Shown: positions 9,299-19,235 of the stretch, piece after piece
Position numbering within the stretch: the first letter of the stretch is position 1
Layout of the letters: every line of letters starts with the position of its first letter
Source of the DNA: Hyphomonadaceae bacterium TMED5
Lineage (GTDB): Bacteria > Pseudomonadota > Alphaproteobacteria > Caulobacterales > Hyphomonadaceae
Length of the DNA: 64,000 nucleotides
NCBI GenBank assembly: GCA_002173095.1
Contig: NHBK01000002.1
Span: 124,001-188,000, forward strand
Direction of reading: 5' to 3'
Notes under the pieces: generated by a model
The model's input: the letters and a program-made list of their open reading frames with translations, nothing else
The model's database searches: none
Told to the model about the DNA's origin: nothing
Translations under genes and position numbers: made by a program

Positions 9299-10294
9299 GT
9301 GACTAACAAACTGAACATGTTAGAGAAATTGTCAGGGCGCAGTACGCATCTGGCAGATGATCTTGAAAATATTATGCCGCGCCGTAGAGCGCTTGCGCTT
9401 CTGGCTGGTGGCGCAACCCTCCCTGTTCTTGTGAGCTGTGGCGGCTCTGGTTCAGATGTTGTAAGTGCGGTGACTGGCGCATGCACAATTCTGCCAGAAG
9501 AGACCAATGGCCCATACCCGGCCGATGGCTCAAACTCTGCCAATGGCAGCCTTGCTAACGTTCTGATCACGAGCGGCCTCATCCGTGAGGATATGCGCGA
9601 AAGCTTTGGTGGCCTTGAGGGTACCGCTGAAGGTGTTCCGCTTGAGATGGAACTGACTGTCGTAGATGCGGCCAATGGTTGCCAGCCTCTGGTGGGCTAT
9701 CTCGTTTACGCATGGCACTGCACGGCGGATGGCCTCTATTCGGTCTACAATATGGAAGATCAGAATTATCTGCGCGCGGCTGGCGTGACCGATGAAAACG
9801 GTAAGGTGAAATTCACTACCGTCTTCCCGGGCTGTTATATGGGCCGTATGCCGCACATTCACTTTGAAGTGTATCCGAGCGTTGAATCTGCCTCTGAATA
9901 TTCAGAGCGTGTGCTTTGTTCCCAAATCGCTTTTGACGATGATACAGCGCTCTCTGTTTATGAAAACGTACCGGAATATGAAGACAGCATCCGTCCGTTC
10001 AACCAGATTTCTCTGGAATCGGATAATGTGTTTGGCGACAATACCGACGAGGAATTTGCTGCCCAGACAATGTCTATAAGCGGTGATTATTCCGCCGGAT
10101 TCACAGGCACACTCACCATCGCACTTGATCCGACCGCGGAACCTGTATTGAACGATATGGGACCTGGCGGTCCGGGTGGACCAGGCGGCCCTGGTGGTCC
10201 GGGTGGTCCTCCTCCGGGCGATATGCGCATGGAGCCGCCAGAAGGAATGACACCGCCGGGGGAGGCTAGCTCTTCGCCGACACCTGAGGAGTAA
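9299..10294 (+). CDS. Intradiol-dioxygenase-like protein, Tat/lipoprotein export signal
   Basis: Resembles the intradiol ring-cleavage dioxygenase family (protocatechuate 3,4-dioxygenase fold). Expected Fe(III) ligand motifs are present: a tyrosine in ADGLYSVYN, a tyrosine in PGCYMGR and two histidines in PHIHFEVY. The N-terminus has MPRRRALALL followed by a hydrophobic run and lipobox LVSC (Cys47), suggesting Tat export and lipidation. The C-terminus is a Gly-Pro repeat and an acidic, proline-rich tail. The start GTG at 9299 was chosen for AGGAG at 9284-9288; an ATG at 9239 is in frame but lacks a good RBS. The substrate is unknown. It is an insertion between ftsW and murG, and murG follows after 5 bp, so it is probably co-transcribed. 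Confidence 0.75.
   Translation: MTNKLNMLEKLSGRSTHLADDLENIMPRRRALALLAGGATLPVLVSCGGSGSDVVSAVTGACTILPEETNGPYPADGSNSANGSLANVLITSGLIREDMRESFGGLEGTAEGVPLEMELTVVDAANGCQPLVGYLVYAWHCTADGLYSVYNMEDQNYLRAAGVTDENGKVKFTTVFPGCYMGRMPHIHFEVYPSVESASEYSERVLCSQIAFDDDTALSVYENVPEYEDSIRPFNQISLESDNVFGDNTDEEFAAQTMSISGDYSAGFTGTLTIALDPTAEPVLNDMGPGGPGGPGGPGGPGGPPPGDMRMEPPEGMTPPGEASSSPTPEE
10160..10219 (+). repeat. Gly-Gly-Pro tandem repeat coding segment
   Basis: Tandem 9-bp units with variable third bases encode a GPGGPGGPGG-type run ending PPPG near the C-terminus of the dioxygenase-like protein. The synonymous variation between units argues that the protein repeat is maintained and is not a recent slippage product. 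Confidence 0.8.
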
Positions 10295-10299
10295 ACTCT

Positions 10300-11415
10300 T
10301 TGGCAGATACGTCCAGCAACGCGCCTCTCGTCGTAATCGGAGCTGGTGGAACAGGCGGGCATATGTTTCCCGCCTCCGCCTTTGCCGCAGAGATGAAATC
10401 GCGGGGCTGGCGTGTCGGTCTTATGACCGATGAACGGGGCCGCATATATACAGACGGCTTTCCGGCTGACTGGATCATAAATGTGAAGGCGGCGACCTTT
10501 GCGAGTAAGCGCCCGGACAAGCTGCTGGGCGCTGGTCTGAAAATCCTCTCAGGCGTCAAAGACGCCCAGAAAAAGCTGAAAGCCGAGCAAGCAAGCCTCG
10601 TCGCGGGCTTTGGCGGATACCCGGCCTTTCCTGCACTGGCAGCTGCTCAGCGCGCACATATTCCAATCATCATTCATGAGCAGAACGCGGTTCTTGGCCG
10701 TGTGAATCGGTTCTTTGCAGGCAAGGCGCGCGTCGTTGCCTGTGGATTTGAACGTCTGGACCGACTGCCAGCCCGTGCTGCGGGCAATAAGCATGTGGTC
10801 GGAAATCCCGTGCGTGCGCCAATCCTCGCCATTGGCGATGAGGCATTTCCGCCGGTCGGCGAGGCTGACAAGCTCCAGCTGCTCGTGATCGGGGGCAGTC
10901 AAGGCGCCCGCCTGTTTGGAGAGGTTATTCCGCCCGCTATTTGTCATCTTCCAGAAGAGATCCGCGCGCGTCTAAAGGTCGTTCAGCAGGTTCGCGCAGA
11001 ACAGCTCGACACTGTGACAGCGAAATACAGCGCTGCGGGCGTTGAGGCGGAACTCTCACCCTTTTTCTCTAATATGCCTGAGCTTCTCGCAAGTTCGCAT
11101 ATGGTGATTTCGCGTTCGGGGGCGTCCAGCGTCACAGAGCTGGCGGTTGTTGGGCGCTCAAGTCTTCTCGTGCCGCTGGCCATTGCGATGGATGATCATC
11201 AGACCGGAAACGCTGAGACCTTGCGTGATGCCGGGGCAGCGGATGTTGTGGCGGAAGGCGAATTCACGCCGGATCGGATTACCGCAATTCTGACAGAGCG
11301 CTTGTCTGATGCTGAAGGGCTCAAAGCCCGCGGCGCAGCGGCGCGATCTGTCGGGAAGTTGTCTGCGTCGAGCGATCTGGCCGATCTTGCTGAGGCGGCA
11401 GCAGAGCAGTCCTAA
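10300..11415 (+). CDS. murG: Lipid II synthase MurG (GlcNAc transferase)
   Basis: Membrane-associated GT-B glycosyltransferase that adds GlcNAc from UDP-GlcNAc to lipid I. It is 371 residues with the N-terminal glycine loop GGTGGHMFPA, the FGGYPAFPAL stretch, IIHEQNAVLG, and a C-terminal UDP-binding part with IGGSQGA and SRSGASSVTELA. The start is TTG at 10300, with GAGGAG about 9 bp upstream inside the end of the preceding gene. The stop overlaps, tail to tail, with the convergent DUF6702 gene. Confidence 0.96.
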   Translation: MADTSSNAPLVVIGAGGTGGHMFPASAFAAEMKSRGWRVGLMTDERGRIYTDGFPADWIINVKAATFASKRPDKLLGAGLKILSGVKDAQKKLKAEQASLVAGFGGYPAFPALAAAQRAHIPIIIHEQNAVLGRVNRFFAGKARVVACGFERLDRLPARAAGNKHVVGNPVRAPILAIGDEAFPPVGEADKLQLLVIGGSQGARLFGEVIPPAICHLPEEIRARLKVVQQVRAEQLDTVTAKYSAAGVEAELSPFFSNMPELLASSHMVISRSGASSVTELAVVGRSSLLVPLAIAMDDHQTGNAETLRDAGAADVVAEGEFTPDRITAILTERLSDAEGLKARGAAARSVGKLSASSDLADLAEAAAEQS

Positions 11416-11984
11416 TAGACGCTTTCACCATCCAGTCGGAAAGTTGCCCAAGGCGTTGAGCGCGTGAAGATGAAGCTTTGAACCTCGTCATACAGCCGAA
11501 TATTCAGAATGTTCGTCTGGTCGCGATGGGTATCGAGCAGCGGGCTGTCGCGCACAACATAGATGCCATCTTCTGGAAAGGCGGGTGCGGTCTGGTAGAT
11601 CCAGATATAGCCGTCTTCTATCTCGCCGCCGACAAGTGTGAGGTCCACGGGCTGTCCATTGCGGGAAATTGAAAAGCGCTGGCTGACATAGTCTCCGAAC
11701 AGACCCTGAGCTTCCGCGTCACTGAAGATATTGAGGCTCTCACCATACAGACGCTGGATGGCGATTTCGGAATCGCGGACACGAAAACGATGGACGATCT
11801 CAGTCAGACCAGTTGTTTCATTGAAGCTGATTTCGGTTTCGGCTTCCTGGCGTGGGTGAGCGCTGGCCGACGGGCTCATCACTCCGACCAGTAGACAGCA
11901 CAAAAGTGCTGCAGTCAGGGCCTGAAACAGAGTGAAGGTGCGCGCCGCGAAACGGCCTTGGTGCTCAGACTGTGCTGATGCCAT
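11412..11984 (-). CDS. DUF6702 family secreted protein
   Basis: A 190-residue exported protein of unknown function. The start ATG at 11984 gives a positively charged N-terminus, a hydrophobic core (about 20-36) and a plausible signal-peptidase site at SASA/HP. The mature protein starts HPRQEAETEISFNETT and has the beta-rich layout of DUF6702 proteins (HP near the start, an Asn-rich strand, VHRFRVRDSE, conserved aromatic end). Longer in-frame starts exist but would bury the signal peptide. It overlaps the 3' end of the upstream pentapeptide-like gene by 20 bp, so the two are likely one transcript. Confidence 0.6.
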   Translation of the reverse strand: MASAQSEHQGRFAARTFTLFQALTAALLCCLLVGVMSPSASAHPRQEAETEISFNETTGLTEIVHRFRVRDSEIAIQRLYGESLNIFSDAEAQGLFGDYVSQRFSISRNGQPVDLTLVGGEIEDGYIWIYQTAPAFPEDGIYVVRDSPLLDTHRDQTNILNIRLYDEVQSFIFTRSTPWATFRLDGESVY

Positions 11985-12864
11985 TGGCACGTTGGACGTC
12001 CTGAAGAATATCGATCTCATCAGATGCTTTTGCGTCGTCAAACCGAACACCGTCAAGTTTGATTTCATCACGAAAGCGCGCAGAGCCGATACGCGCAGCA
12101 TCGTGGAAGTGTGCGCCATTCATCCAGACTTTCTGATGAAAGTGGCAGCCTTCAAAGTTTGCAATATTGTCGAACCGGCACTTTTCAAAACCAGCAGCAG
12201 ATTTGAATTCTGACTCAGTGAAGTCAGCGCGCGCTTCAAACCAGCTTGAATGGAACACTGCATCTTTGCGGAAGCGGCAATAGCTTACATCCGTTGGGCC
12301 CATAAAGCGCATATGCGTGGCCCATAGGTCGCCTGCGAAACGGCTCTCGGCGAAGTCTGCGGTACGGGCAATGACGCTGGAGCGCAGTTCTACGCGACCG
12401 CCCAGAAATGCCCGGTTCAGCCGGAGGCTGCCATAAATTTTTGCCTGATCAAGCCAGAGGCCGCGATCACTGAATTGCGCATTGCGCAGATTGAAGTCGC
12501 CATAGACTTCAATGCCGGTGAAAAACGCTTCAGAAAAGAAGATAGCATCATCGGCCTGAATGCTGCCCGGAAAGAGGCAGCCCGCGAGATCGACCGTTTC
12601 AGTAAAACTGGCAGCTTGCCAGTCGGTCGTCGCGGCAAATTGGATGGCTTTACTGTCCGGATGGGCAACACGAAGGCGCGTCATTTCTCGCGCCCAGCGA
12701 TTCCACTCAATGTTTCCGGCTTCCGCGCGACGAATGGATTCGCTGCGGCGTTTCGAGTTCAGAAGCGCGTTGTCGAGCGGCAGAAGCGTGCTGTTGGACA
12801 GATAGCGATCCATCCACGGGCAAACCGTCAATAAGTCTTTCTGCCAGAGCGAATCTGAAGCCAT
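11965..12864 (-). CDS. Pentapeptide-repeat-like protein
   Basis: A 299-residue cytoplasmic protein (no signal peptide). From about residue 75 onward it has spaced F/L-centred repeats such as FTETVDLAGC, FFTGIEVYGDFNLRNAQF, ARTADFAESRF, ARADFTESEF and IANFEGCHF, the pattern of degenerate pentapeptide right-handed helices. The first 70 residues are charged and contain no repeat. Function is not predictable: pentapeptide proteins range from gyrase-protecting to scaffold roles. It is transcribed with the DUF6702 gene, against the dcw direction. Confidence 0.6.
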   Translation of the reverse strand: MASDSLWQKDLLTVCPWMDRYLSNSTLLPLDNALLNSKRRSESIRRAEAGNIEWNRWAREMTRLRVAHPDSKAIQFAATTDWQAASFTETVDLAGCLFPGSIQADDAIFFSEAFFTGIEVYGDFNLRNAQFSDRGLWLDQAKIYGSLRLNRAFLGGRVELRSSVIARTADFAESRFAGDLWATHMRFMGPTDVSYCRFRKDAVFHSSWFEARADFTESEFKSAAGFEKCRFDNIANFEGCHFHQKVWMNGAHFHDAARIGSARFRDEIKLDGVRFDDAKASDEIDILQDVQRANGISTV

Positions 12865-13229
12865 TCCTGCAATCCCTTGAGTGTTAATTTTGTTAACACA
12901 TGGGGTTTGCGGATGTCATCCACATACTTCATATAACGCTGTTAGTGCTTAGCTTTTTCTGCTTTTAGGCGAACGAGAAGAGTTAACCATAAGCGCGTGC
13001 AGATCGCGTAAATCCATGCCGGGCATGGCAACGAATTCACGGACGTCAGAATTGGCAGATGCAGTGCTGCGCGAAGATGCAAGCGTATCTCTGACCATGC
13101 CACGTTGACGGAACTGAAGAATATGCTGCGGCAAAGGACAACTCCGTGGGCCAGTGAGGGTCCGGAGAAGTTTGATGCTGCGGAGTTAATGAAGCTTGAA
13201 TCGCTGAACGCTTCGAACGGGGGCATAAA
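12865..13229. other. Non-coding gap upstream of the pentapeptide-like gene
   Basis: About 365 bp with no supported gene. Several short open frames exist on both strands but none has a recognisable product or ribosome-binding site. The minus-strand promoter of the pentapeptide-like gene should lie at 12865-12960, which is AT-rich and contains GTTAATTTTGTTAAC. Confidence 0.5.
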
Positions 13230-13256
13230 AAAAGCCGGGCTGAATGCCCGGCTTTT
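13230..13256 (-). terminator. Rho-independent terminator of the M1 peptidase gene
   Basis: Perfect 11-bp stem (AAAAGCCGGGC, loop TGAAT, GCCCGGCTTTT) 10 bp beyond the minus-strand stop of the M1 peptidase. Read on the minus strand it is followed by a continuous T run (complement of the A run at 13227-13233). Confidence 0.85.
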
Positions 13257-13265
13257 CTGTGAGAT

Positions 13266-15746
13266 TTATTCAACCGCCGTTTCGGCTTCGGCAGGTGTTT
13301 CAGCCTCTTCCTCTTCATCCGTATCCAGCTCGGTTGTGATGTCATGCATGATGTCACGACGTTCAAAGTTGAAGCTGCGTGATGGGCTGTAAGCCTCAAC
13401 ACGGGATGGCATGATCTGACGTGGGAAAGTGTTGTTGGTGATGTCGGCATCAGCCGTTTCCCAATACGGGTCCACTGTAACCTGCGTCAGCTCCATGTCG
13501 TTGTCATAGACGAGCAGTTTGCGCACATTGTGCGGATTACGGCGCCAGATCTCAGCCGGAATATAGACGCGCTCAGTTGAGCCATCTGCGAATTCCAGAC
13601 CGAGAATGATTGGCATAACGAGACCGCCAACATTGGAGAATTCCAGAACGTAATAATTCTTGTCTTCTTCAACAGCGCGCATGAATGCAGTGCGTTCCCA
13701 GTCTTCCAGACCTTCGAGCCAGCTATTGTACTCGTTACGCTCACGGTTGGTGACGGTATAAATGCTGTTATCGTCATAGAAGTCACGAACGTCCGGGAAG
13801 CGATCAATCCAGAGCTCTAGGCCTTCCTGCTCGTTCAGCTGAACGCCGATCGGCGTTGGCTTGTCCGCATTTTCCTGTTCCAGACGTGCAAAGTCGATGT
13901 CCGGGTTCTCAGTGTCGAGACGCAGCTGATAAACGCGGTCGAGAGAGATATCCACGTGGTCAGTTGTGTAGAACCAACCGCGCCAGAACCAGTCCAGATC
14001 CACACCTGAAGCTTCTTCCATTGTGCGGAAGAAATCAGCCGGCGTCGGGCGACGGAACTGCCAGCGCTGTGCATATTCACGGAACGCAAAGTCGAAGAGT
14101 TCGCGGCCGAGAATAGTGTCACGCAGAATGTGCAGCGCGGCAGATGGTTTGCCATAAGCGTTCGGGCCGAGGTTCAGAATAGAATCTGACTGGGTCATGA
14201 TCGGTACCTGATTGGATGACGTCATATAGCTGACCAGATCGCGCGGAAGCGAACGGTTCCATTCCATAGCCGGGTCCCACTCATAGCCCGCGACGCTGTC
14301 GAGGAATGAGTTCAGGCCTTCATCCATCCATGTCCACTGACGCTCGTCAGAGTTCACTGTCATCGGGAAGTAGATGTGGCCAACTTCGTGGATCACGACG
14401 CCAATCAGGAATTCTTTCTCGGCGCGGGTCCAGGTGCGCGTGCCATCATCCTGAAGCGTAGTGCGCGGACCGTTAAAGGTGATCATCGGGTATTCCATGC
14501 CGCCGACAGGGCCGTTGATGGACTGTGCGGTCGGGTATGGATAGTCAAATGAGAAACGGGAATAGACGTCCAGCGTGTGTACGACAGACGCAGTGGAGAA
14601 CAGCTCCCACAGTTCGCCGCCTTCTTTCGGGAAGAAAGACATGGCCATAACGGTCTCATGCTCTGCGCCCGGCTGTGGGTGGCCTTGCGCATCCCATGCG
14701 AATTTACGTGAAGACGCCCATGCAAAGTCACGGACATTTTCCGCCGCAAAGCGCCATGTGCGTGTGCCGGTCGGGTTAGAGCTTTCGTTTGCGAGCGCTT
14801 CTTCCGGTGTCACGACATAGAGCGGACGCTCAGCGGTTGCTGCATCACGAAGACGCTGGCGCTGAGTTGGTGTCAGAACCTGATTGGCGTTCTGAAGCTC
14901 ACCCGTTGCGGCAACGATGTGGTCGTTTGGTACGGTGATCGCGACTTCATAATCGCCGAATTCCAGTGTGAACTCGCCACGGCCGAGGAATTCTTTGTTA
15001 TGCCAGCCTTCAAAGTCGGAATAGGCGACCATGCGCGGGAACCATTGCGCGATGACATAGATGTCATTGCCGCCTTCGCGCTCATCATCCGGGAAGTGCT
15101 CATAGCCTGAACGTGCAGAGACCGCGTCTTCTTCAACAATGTTGAAGGCAAAATCGATGTCAAAAGCGATAGAGCGACCAGACTGAAGCGGCGTTGGCAG
15201 GTCGATACGCATCAGCGTGCCGACGATGGTGAATGGCAGAGCCGCGCCACGTGAACCGGTCACTGAGCGGATTTCATAGCCATACTCATTATCTGCCATG
15301 GCTTGCTGACGACGCAGCGCACCCATGCTGAGGCGGGCCGGTTCATCAAGATTGCCCGCTGAAACCGTAGGGCCACGACGGCCTGCGCCGCCAAAGTCCT
15401 GAGACATCTCAGCCAGAGAATCGCTGCGGAAAATATTCTGGTCCAGCTGGAGCCAGAGGAAGTTCAGCGTATCCGGAGAATTGTTTGTGTAGGTGATGGT
15501 CTGCGTGCCTTCCAGGCGGCGCAGTTCTTCATCAAGGGTGACGTCGATCACATAGTCAGCCTGCTGCTGCCAGTATTCATGGCCCGGCGCGCCAGATGCG
15601 TTGCGATAAACGTTAGGGGTAGGGAGTACTTCGTCGAGTTGACGGAAACGGTCTTCAAAATTGCCAACAGTCTGTTGGATGCCCTGTGCAGACGCAGCGC
15701 CTGCAACGAGAAAAGACGCCAGAATGACGCCAAAAGTCCTGATCAT
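13266..15746 (-). CDS. Secreted M1-family (aminopeptidase-like) metallopeptidase
   Basis: An 826-residue gluzincin peptidase, probably periplasmic. A signal peptide is visible (residues 1-20, cleaved after AASA). The zinc site is complete: HEVGH at 453-457 and the third ligand Glu476 in WMDEGLNS, with 18 residues between. GGMEYP (415-420) corresponds to the exopeptidase GxMEN region that binds the substrate N-terminus, here with Tyr for Asn. The N-terminal part (about 60-300) has the M1 beta-sandwich look. The C-terminal 30 residues are acidic (DTDEEEEAE). It is a single-gene unit with its own terminator. Confidence 0.88.
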   Translation of the reverse strand: MIRTFGVILASFLVAGAASAQGIQQTVGNFEDRFRQLDEVLPTPNVYRNASGAPGHEYWQQQADYVIDVTLDEELRRLEGTQTITYTNNSPDTLNFLWLQLDQNIFRSDSLAEMSQDFGGAGRRGPTVSAGNLDEPARLSMGALRRQQAMADNEYGYEIRSVTGSRGAALPFTIVGTLMRIDLPTPLQSGRSIAFDIDFAFNIVEEDAVSARSGYEHFPDDEREGGNDIYVIAQWFPRMVAYSDFEGWHNKEFLGRGEFTLEFGDYEVAITVPNDHIVAATGELQNANQVLTPTQRQRLRDAATAERPLYVVTPEEALANESSNPTGTRTWRFAAENVRDFAWASSRKFAWDAQGHPQPGAEHETVMAMSFFPKEGGELWELFSTASVVHTLDVYSRFSFDYPYPTAQSINGPVGGMEYPMITFNGPRTTLQDDGTRTWTRAEKEFLIGVVIHEVGHIYFPMTVNSDERQWTWMDEGLNSFLDSVAGYEWDPAMEWNRSLPRDLVSYMTSSNQVPIMTQSDSILNLGPNAYGKPSAALHILRDTILGRELFDFAFREYAQRWQFRRPTPADFFRTMEEASGVDLDWFWRGWFYTTDHVDISLDRVYQLRLDTENPDIDFARLEQENADKPTPIGVQLNEQEGLELWIDRFPDVRDFYDDNSIYTVTNRERNEYNSWLEGLEDWERTAFMRAVEEDKNYYVLEFSNVGGLVMPIILGLEFADGSTERVYIPAEIWRRNPHNVRKLLVYDNDMELTQVTVDPYWETADADITNNTFPRQIMPSRVEAYSPSRSFNFERRDIMHDITTELDTDEEEEAETPAEAETAVE

Positions 15747-16066
15747 AATTTCTAATTTCTCCGCAAATATGCCTGAAATCGCCTTTGATCGGCCCGAAAG
15801 AAGAAAGCTTCATGCCATGCGGTGGTGGGAGTTCAATATTGTTAACCTTTTTTGACGGCGAAATGAGATCAAAATTTTGTGTACGCGGCTTTTAAGTCAC
15901 TAAATTACAGTCCCGTGAGGTGAAAACAGGCAGGCCCTTCGCGCATAAATTGAGGTTAATCTGAGCCGCTTGTTGAAGGTGAAAATACATCGCCCATTTC
16001 GTATTTGCGCAAGCTGGTCTATCAGGCCACACTCTGACCATATCTGTCTGATTTGCTGAGAGTTAC
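15747..16066. other. Divergent intergenic region, M1 peptidase / murC
   Basis: A 320-bp AT-rich gap between divergent genes; it must hold promoters for both. TTAACC-type half sites occur (15842-15847; GGTTAA at 15955-15960) but neither has a partner at the correct CtrA spacing. GAGAG precedes the murC ATG. No RNA gene was recognised. Confidence 0.5.
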
Positions 16067-17476
16067 ATGCGCAATCCATCCCCTTTTGATCTCGGTCCTG
16101 TTCACTTTGTAGGTATTGGCGGGATTGGTATGTCCGGTATTGCCGAAGTTATGCTGAACCTCGGCTATGCGGTGCAGGGATCGGATATCCGTTCCAATGC
16201 CAATGTGGAGCGTCTGAAGGAGCTCGGCGCGAACATTTTTATCGGCCATAAGGCAGAGAATGTGCGCGGTGCTGGCGCGGTTGTGATTTCCTCTGCGATT
16301 AAAGGCGGCAATCCCGAAGTTGATACTGCGCGCGCCATGGCCATTCCGGTTGTGCGCCGCGCTGACATGCTGGCAGAGCTGATCCGCCTGAAATGGACGG
16401 TCGCAATCGCGGGTACGCACGGAAAAACAACAACGACCTCTATGGTCTCTGCGCTGCTCGATGGCGCTGGCATTGACCCGACCGTCATTAATGGCGGCGT
16501 CATCAACGCTTATGGCTCCAACGCGAAACTGGGTGAGGGCGACTGGATGGTCGTCGAGGCTGATGAGAGCGATGGCACATTTACAAAGCTACGCGCCACC
16601 ATTGCCATTGTGACCAATATCGACCCCGAGCATATGGACCATTATGGCGATATGGATACGCTTCGCGAGGCGTTCGATACCTTCGTTGAGAACATTCCTT
16701 TCTACGGATTTGCCGTGCTCTGTACGGACCATCCGGAGGTCATGTCCCTGGCTGCGCGCGTGTCTGACCGACGCCGCGTGACCTATGGCTTCAACCCGCA
16801 AGCCGATATTCGCGCGGTAAACCTGCGCACGGATGCTGATGGCGTTCATTTTGACCTCGCTATCCGCTCTCGCATTGGCAATGCGCATGTGATTTCAGAC
16901 CTGACTCTTCCAATGGCAGGGCGCCATAATGTGCTGAACGCACTGGCGGCGATCGCTGTCGCGCTGGAACTTGGTGCTGAGGCCGACGGTATTCGCGCGT
17001 CTCTGTCAAAATTCGGCGGTGTGAAGCGTCGGTTCACGACTGTGGGCAATTGGAACGGTGTGCGCATTATTGACGATTATGGCCATCACCCGGTGGAGAT
17101 TGAGGCTGTGCTGCGCGCCGCGCGCGATATGCAGGGCGATAAGCGCGTCATCGCGGTCGCTCAGCCACACCGTTATTCTCGCCTGAAAACGCATTTTGAA
17201 GAATTCAGCACCTGTTTCAATGAAGCAGACACAGTGCTCCTCTCGCCAGTGTATCCGGCTGGAGAGGCGCCCATTGAGGGCATTGATCACGAAACTCTGG
17301 CCAAGAGCCTGCTTGTGCATGGTCACCGTGAAGCGCGTGCCATTGGCAGCCTTGATGATCTGCCAGCCATTCTAAAGGACATGGTTGAGCCGGGCGATAT
17401 GGTCGTCTGCCTCGGCGCTGGCGACATTACCGCTCATGCGGGTAAGCTTGAGGAAAATCTGAAAGTACAGGAGTAG
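16067..17476 (+). CDS. murC: UDP-MurNAc:L-alanine ligase MurC
   Basis: First Mur ligase of peptidoglycan precursor synthesis in the cytoplasm. It is 469 residues with an N-terminal [14 protein letters not shown] (14-27), ATP loop [10 protein letters not shown] (115-124), the [12 protein letters not shown] stretch and a C-terminal DDYGHHP motif. Because the M1 peptidase block separates it from murG, murC-murB likely has its own promoter in the divergent gap at 15747-16066. Confidence 0.97.
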   Translation: MRNPSPFDLGPVHFVGIGGIGMSGIAEVMLNLGYAVQGSDIRSNANVERLKELGANIFIGHKAENVRGAGAVVISSAIKGGNPEVDTARAMAIPVVRRADMLAELIRLKWTVAIAGTHGKTTTTSMVSALLDGAGIDPTVINGGVINAYGSNAKLGEGDWMVVEADESDGTFTKLRATIAIVTNIDPEHMDHYGDMDTLREAFDTFVENIPFYGFAVLCTDHPEVMSLAARVSDRRRVTYGFNPQADIRAVNLRTDADGVHFDLAIRSRIGNAHVISDLTLPMAGRHNVLNALAAIAVALELGAEADGIRASLSKFGGVKRRFTTVGNWNGVRIIDDYGHHPVEIEAVLRAARDMQGDKRVIAVAQPHRYSRLKTHFEEFSTCFNEADTVLLSPVYPAGEAPIEGIDHETLAKSLLVHGHREARAIGSLDDLPAILKDMVEPGDMVVCLGAGDITAHAGKLEENLKVQE

Positions 17477-17479
17477 GCC

Positions 17480-18421
17480 GTGGAACTGAAAGCTGAAGAC
17501 TTCAAAGTACGTGGCAAGCTCATCGAGAATGCGCCCCTCGCGCCCTACACATGGTTTCGCGTTGGAGGACCAGCTGATCTCCTCTTCCTGCCAGCTGATG
17601 AAGACGATCTCTGTGATTTCCTGAAAGCCTTGCCGGAAGATGTGCCGGTGACTGTTCTGGGCGTGGGTTCGAACCTTATCGTCCGCGATGGTGGTATTGA
17701 GGGCGTGGTCATTCGCCTGATGGGGAAATATTGGGGCGCCATCGAAGCTGTGAATGGGCTGAACCTTCTGGTGGGCGCAGGTGCGCTCGATCTTTCCGTG
17801 GCGCGCTTCGCCGCCAAAGAAGGCATTGCGGGTTTATCTTTCCTATCCGGCATTCCGGGCTCGATAGGCGGGAATATCCGTACCAATGCGGGCTGTTACG
17901 GGCGTGAGCTGAAAGACGTGCTCAATCAGGTTGAGACTGTGAACCGGCGCGGTGAAAAACGCGTCTTTCAGGGCGGTCTGGTTGATTATGATCTGCCAGA
18001 GATTGGCTTTAGCTATCGCCACACAGATTTCTCTCAGGATCTGATCGTGACGCGCGTTCTCATTGCGGGCGATGACCGGGGGGATCCGGAGACTCTGGCC
18101 CGCGAGATTGAAGAACATCAGGCCCGGCGTGCCGAGACCCAGCCCATCAAGGAAAAGACATCTGGTTCAACCTTTGCCAATCCGGACCCGCCGGGTACCC
18201 CCAACCAGCGCTCTGCCTGGAAGCTGATCGACGCTGCCGGCTGTCGCGGACTTCGTGTGGGCGGGGCTCAGGTCTCTGAAAAACACTGTAATTTCTTAAT
18301 CAATACAGGTGATGCTCGCGCCAGTGATCTCGAAGCGCTGGGCGAACTAGTCCGCGCGCGGGTTCTGGAAACAAGCGGTGTCGATCTGCGCTGGGAAGTG
18401 AGACGCATCGGAAGAATTTAA
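17480..18421 (+). CDS. murB: UDP-N-acetylenolpyruvoylglucosamine reductase MurB
   Basis: FAD/NADPH-dependent reductase forming UDP-MurNAc. It has 313 residues with FAD-binding [32 protein letters not shown] (type I MurB) and SGSTFANP carrying the catalytic Ser. The start is GTG at 17480 with AGGAG immediately upstream, inside the murC stop region; 3 bp separate the two genes. This is the last cell-wall gene before the dcw order breaks; ddl appears only at 42100. Confidence 0.96.
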   Translation: MELKAEDFKVRGKLIENAPLAPYTWFRVGGPADLLFLPADEDDLCDFLKALPEDVPVTVLGVGSNLIVRDGGIEGVVIRLMGKYWGAIEAVNGLNLLVGAGALDLSVARFAAKEGIAGLSFLSGIPGSIGGNIRTNAGCYGRELKDVLNQVETVNRRGEKRVFQGGLVDYDLPEIGFSYRHTDFSQDLIVTRVLIAGDDRGDPETLAREIEEHQARRAETQPIKEKTSGSTFANPDPPGTPNQRSAWKLIDAAGCRGLRVGGAQVSEKHCNFLINTGDARASDLEALGELVRARVLETSGVDLRWEVRRIGRI

Positions 18422-18437
18422 GCGGAGCTCATCTCCC

Positions 18438-19235
18438 ATGTCTTATTCCTCTCCTACCCTGACATTTTCGCTCGACGTCCTGAATGGCGCTGACTTCGAT
18501 CTCTCGGCGACCTATGGCAAAGGCGAAACAGAACGCTGTGTGGAAACGCCGTGGGTGGCCAAAACCTTTGCTGAAGCCGAACGGGTGCTGGATATCGGCC
18601 TTGCCATGTCGCACCCGGATTATCTCGGCCTGATGATCGGATTTCTGAATAAGGGCGGCGTCATTGAGGGCGCGGACATCATCAAGCCGGAGCGTGTAAA
18701 AACCCGCTATCCGGAAGGCTGGCGCGACCAGATTCTCGAAATTCCGGTCCATATTGGCGATGTGCGCAAAATGGACTTTTCCGATAAGCCATTCGACGCC
18801 ATTACCTGCATTTCTACGCTTGAGCATATCGGCTTTGACGCTCCCTCGGACCGTACCGATACGGCATTTGACCGCCCGACCGAGCTGGATGATCTGCCGG
18901 GCCGTTCTCCCGAAGCAGACCGCGACGCGCTTGCAGCCTTCCGCAAGGCGCTGAAGCCGGGCGGCGTTCTGTGCCTCACGGTTCCGGGCGGCGAGGGCGC
19001 GACCCGCACGATACAGGATTCAACAGGTCGCTGGGCCGCCTATCTGGAATACGGCCCTGAAACCTGGCCAGCGCTTGCCTCTCTGCCGGGATTTGAGCTT
19101 GTTGAACTGGTTGGCTTTTCCGAACAGGAAGAGGGCTGGAAAGCCTGCGAGCCTTTCGAGAAAGTCTATGAGGCCTCCGTTGGCGATGATGGCTTTCCGC
19201 GCGGCTGCATTATGGCGATGCTGAAAGCGGTTTAG
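18438..19235 (+). CDS. Class I SAM-dependent methyltransferase-like protein
   Basis: A 265-residue cytoplasmic protein with a Rossmann-fold methyltransferase outline: VLDIGLAMSHPDYL (motif I, with the usual GxGxG degraded to GLAMS), a middle acidic strand (IEGADIIKPE), CISTLEHIG after FDAI (motif IV) and KPGGVLCLTVPGGEG (post-motif). The substrate is unknown. The altered motif I leaves open reduced or changed cofactor binding. It lies 16 bp after murB on the same strand and ends tail-to-tail, with overlapping stops, against the ATP-grasp gene. Confidence 0.65.
   Translation: MSYSSPTLTFSLDVLNGADFDLSATYGKGETERCVETPWVAKTFAEAERVLDIGLAMSHPDYLGLMIGFLNKGGVIEGADIIKPERVKTRYPEGWRDQILEIPVHIGDVRKMDFSDKPFDAITCISTLEHIGFDAPSDRTDTAFDRPTELDDLPGRSPEADRDALAAFRKALKPGGVLCLTVPGGEGATRTIQDSTGRWAAYLEYGPETWPALASLPGFELVELVGFSEQEEGWKACEPFEKVYEASVGDDGFPRGCIMAMLKAV

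Noticed and set aside
12881-12897. GTTAATTTTGTTAAC upstream of the pentapeptide-like gene as a CtrA box
   Set aside because: Spacing between TTAA halves is 5, not 7.
12942-13226. Open frame of 94 codons on the minus strand between the pentapeptide-like gene and the M1 terminator
   Set aside because: No RBS, no recognisable family, composition typical of chance frames in a GC-rich gap.
15842-15960. CtrA boxes in the M1/murC gap
   Set aside because: TTAACC and GGTTAA half sites exist but have no partner at 7-bp spacing.
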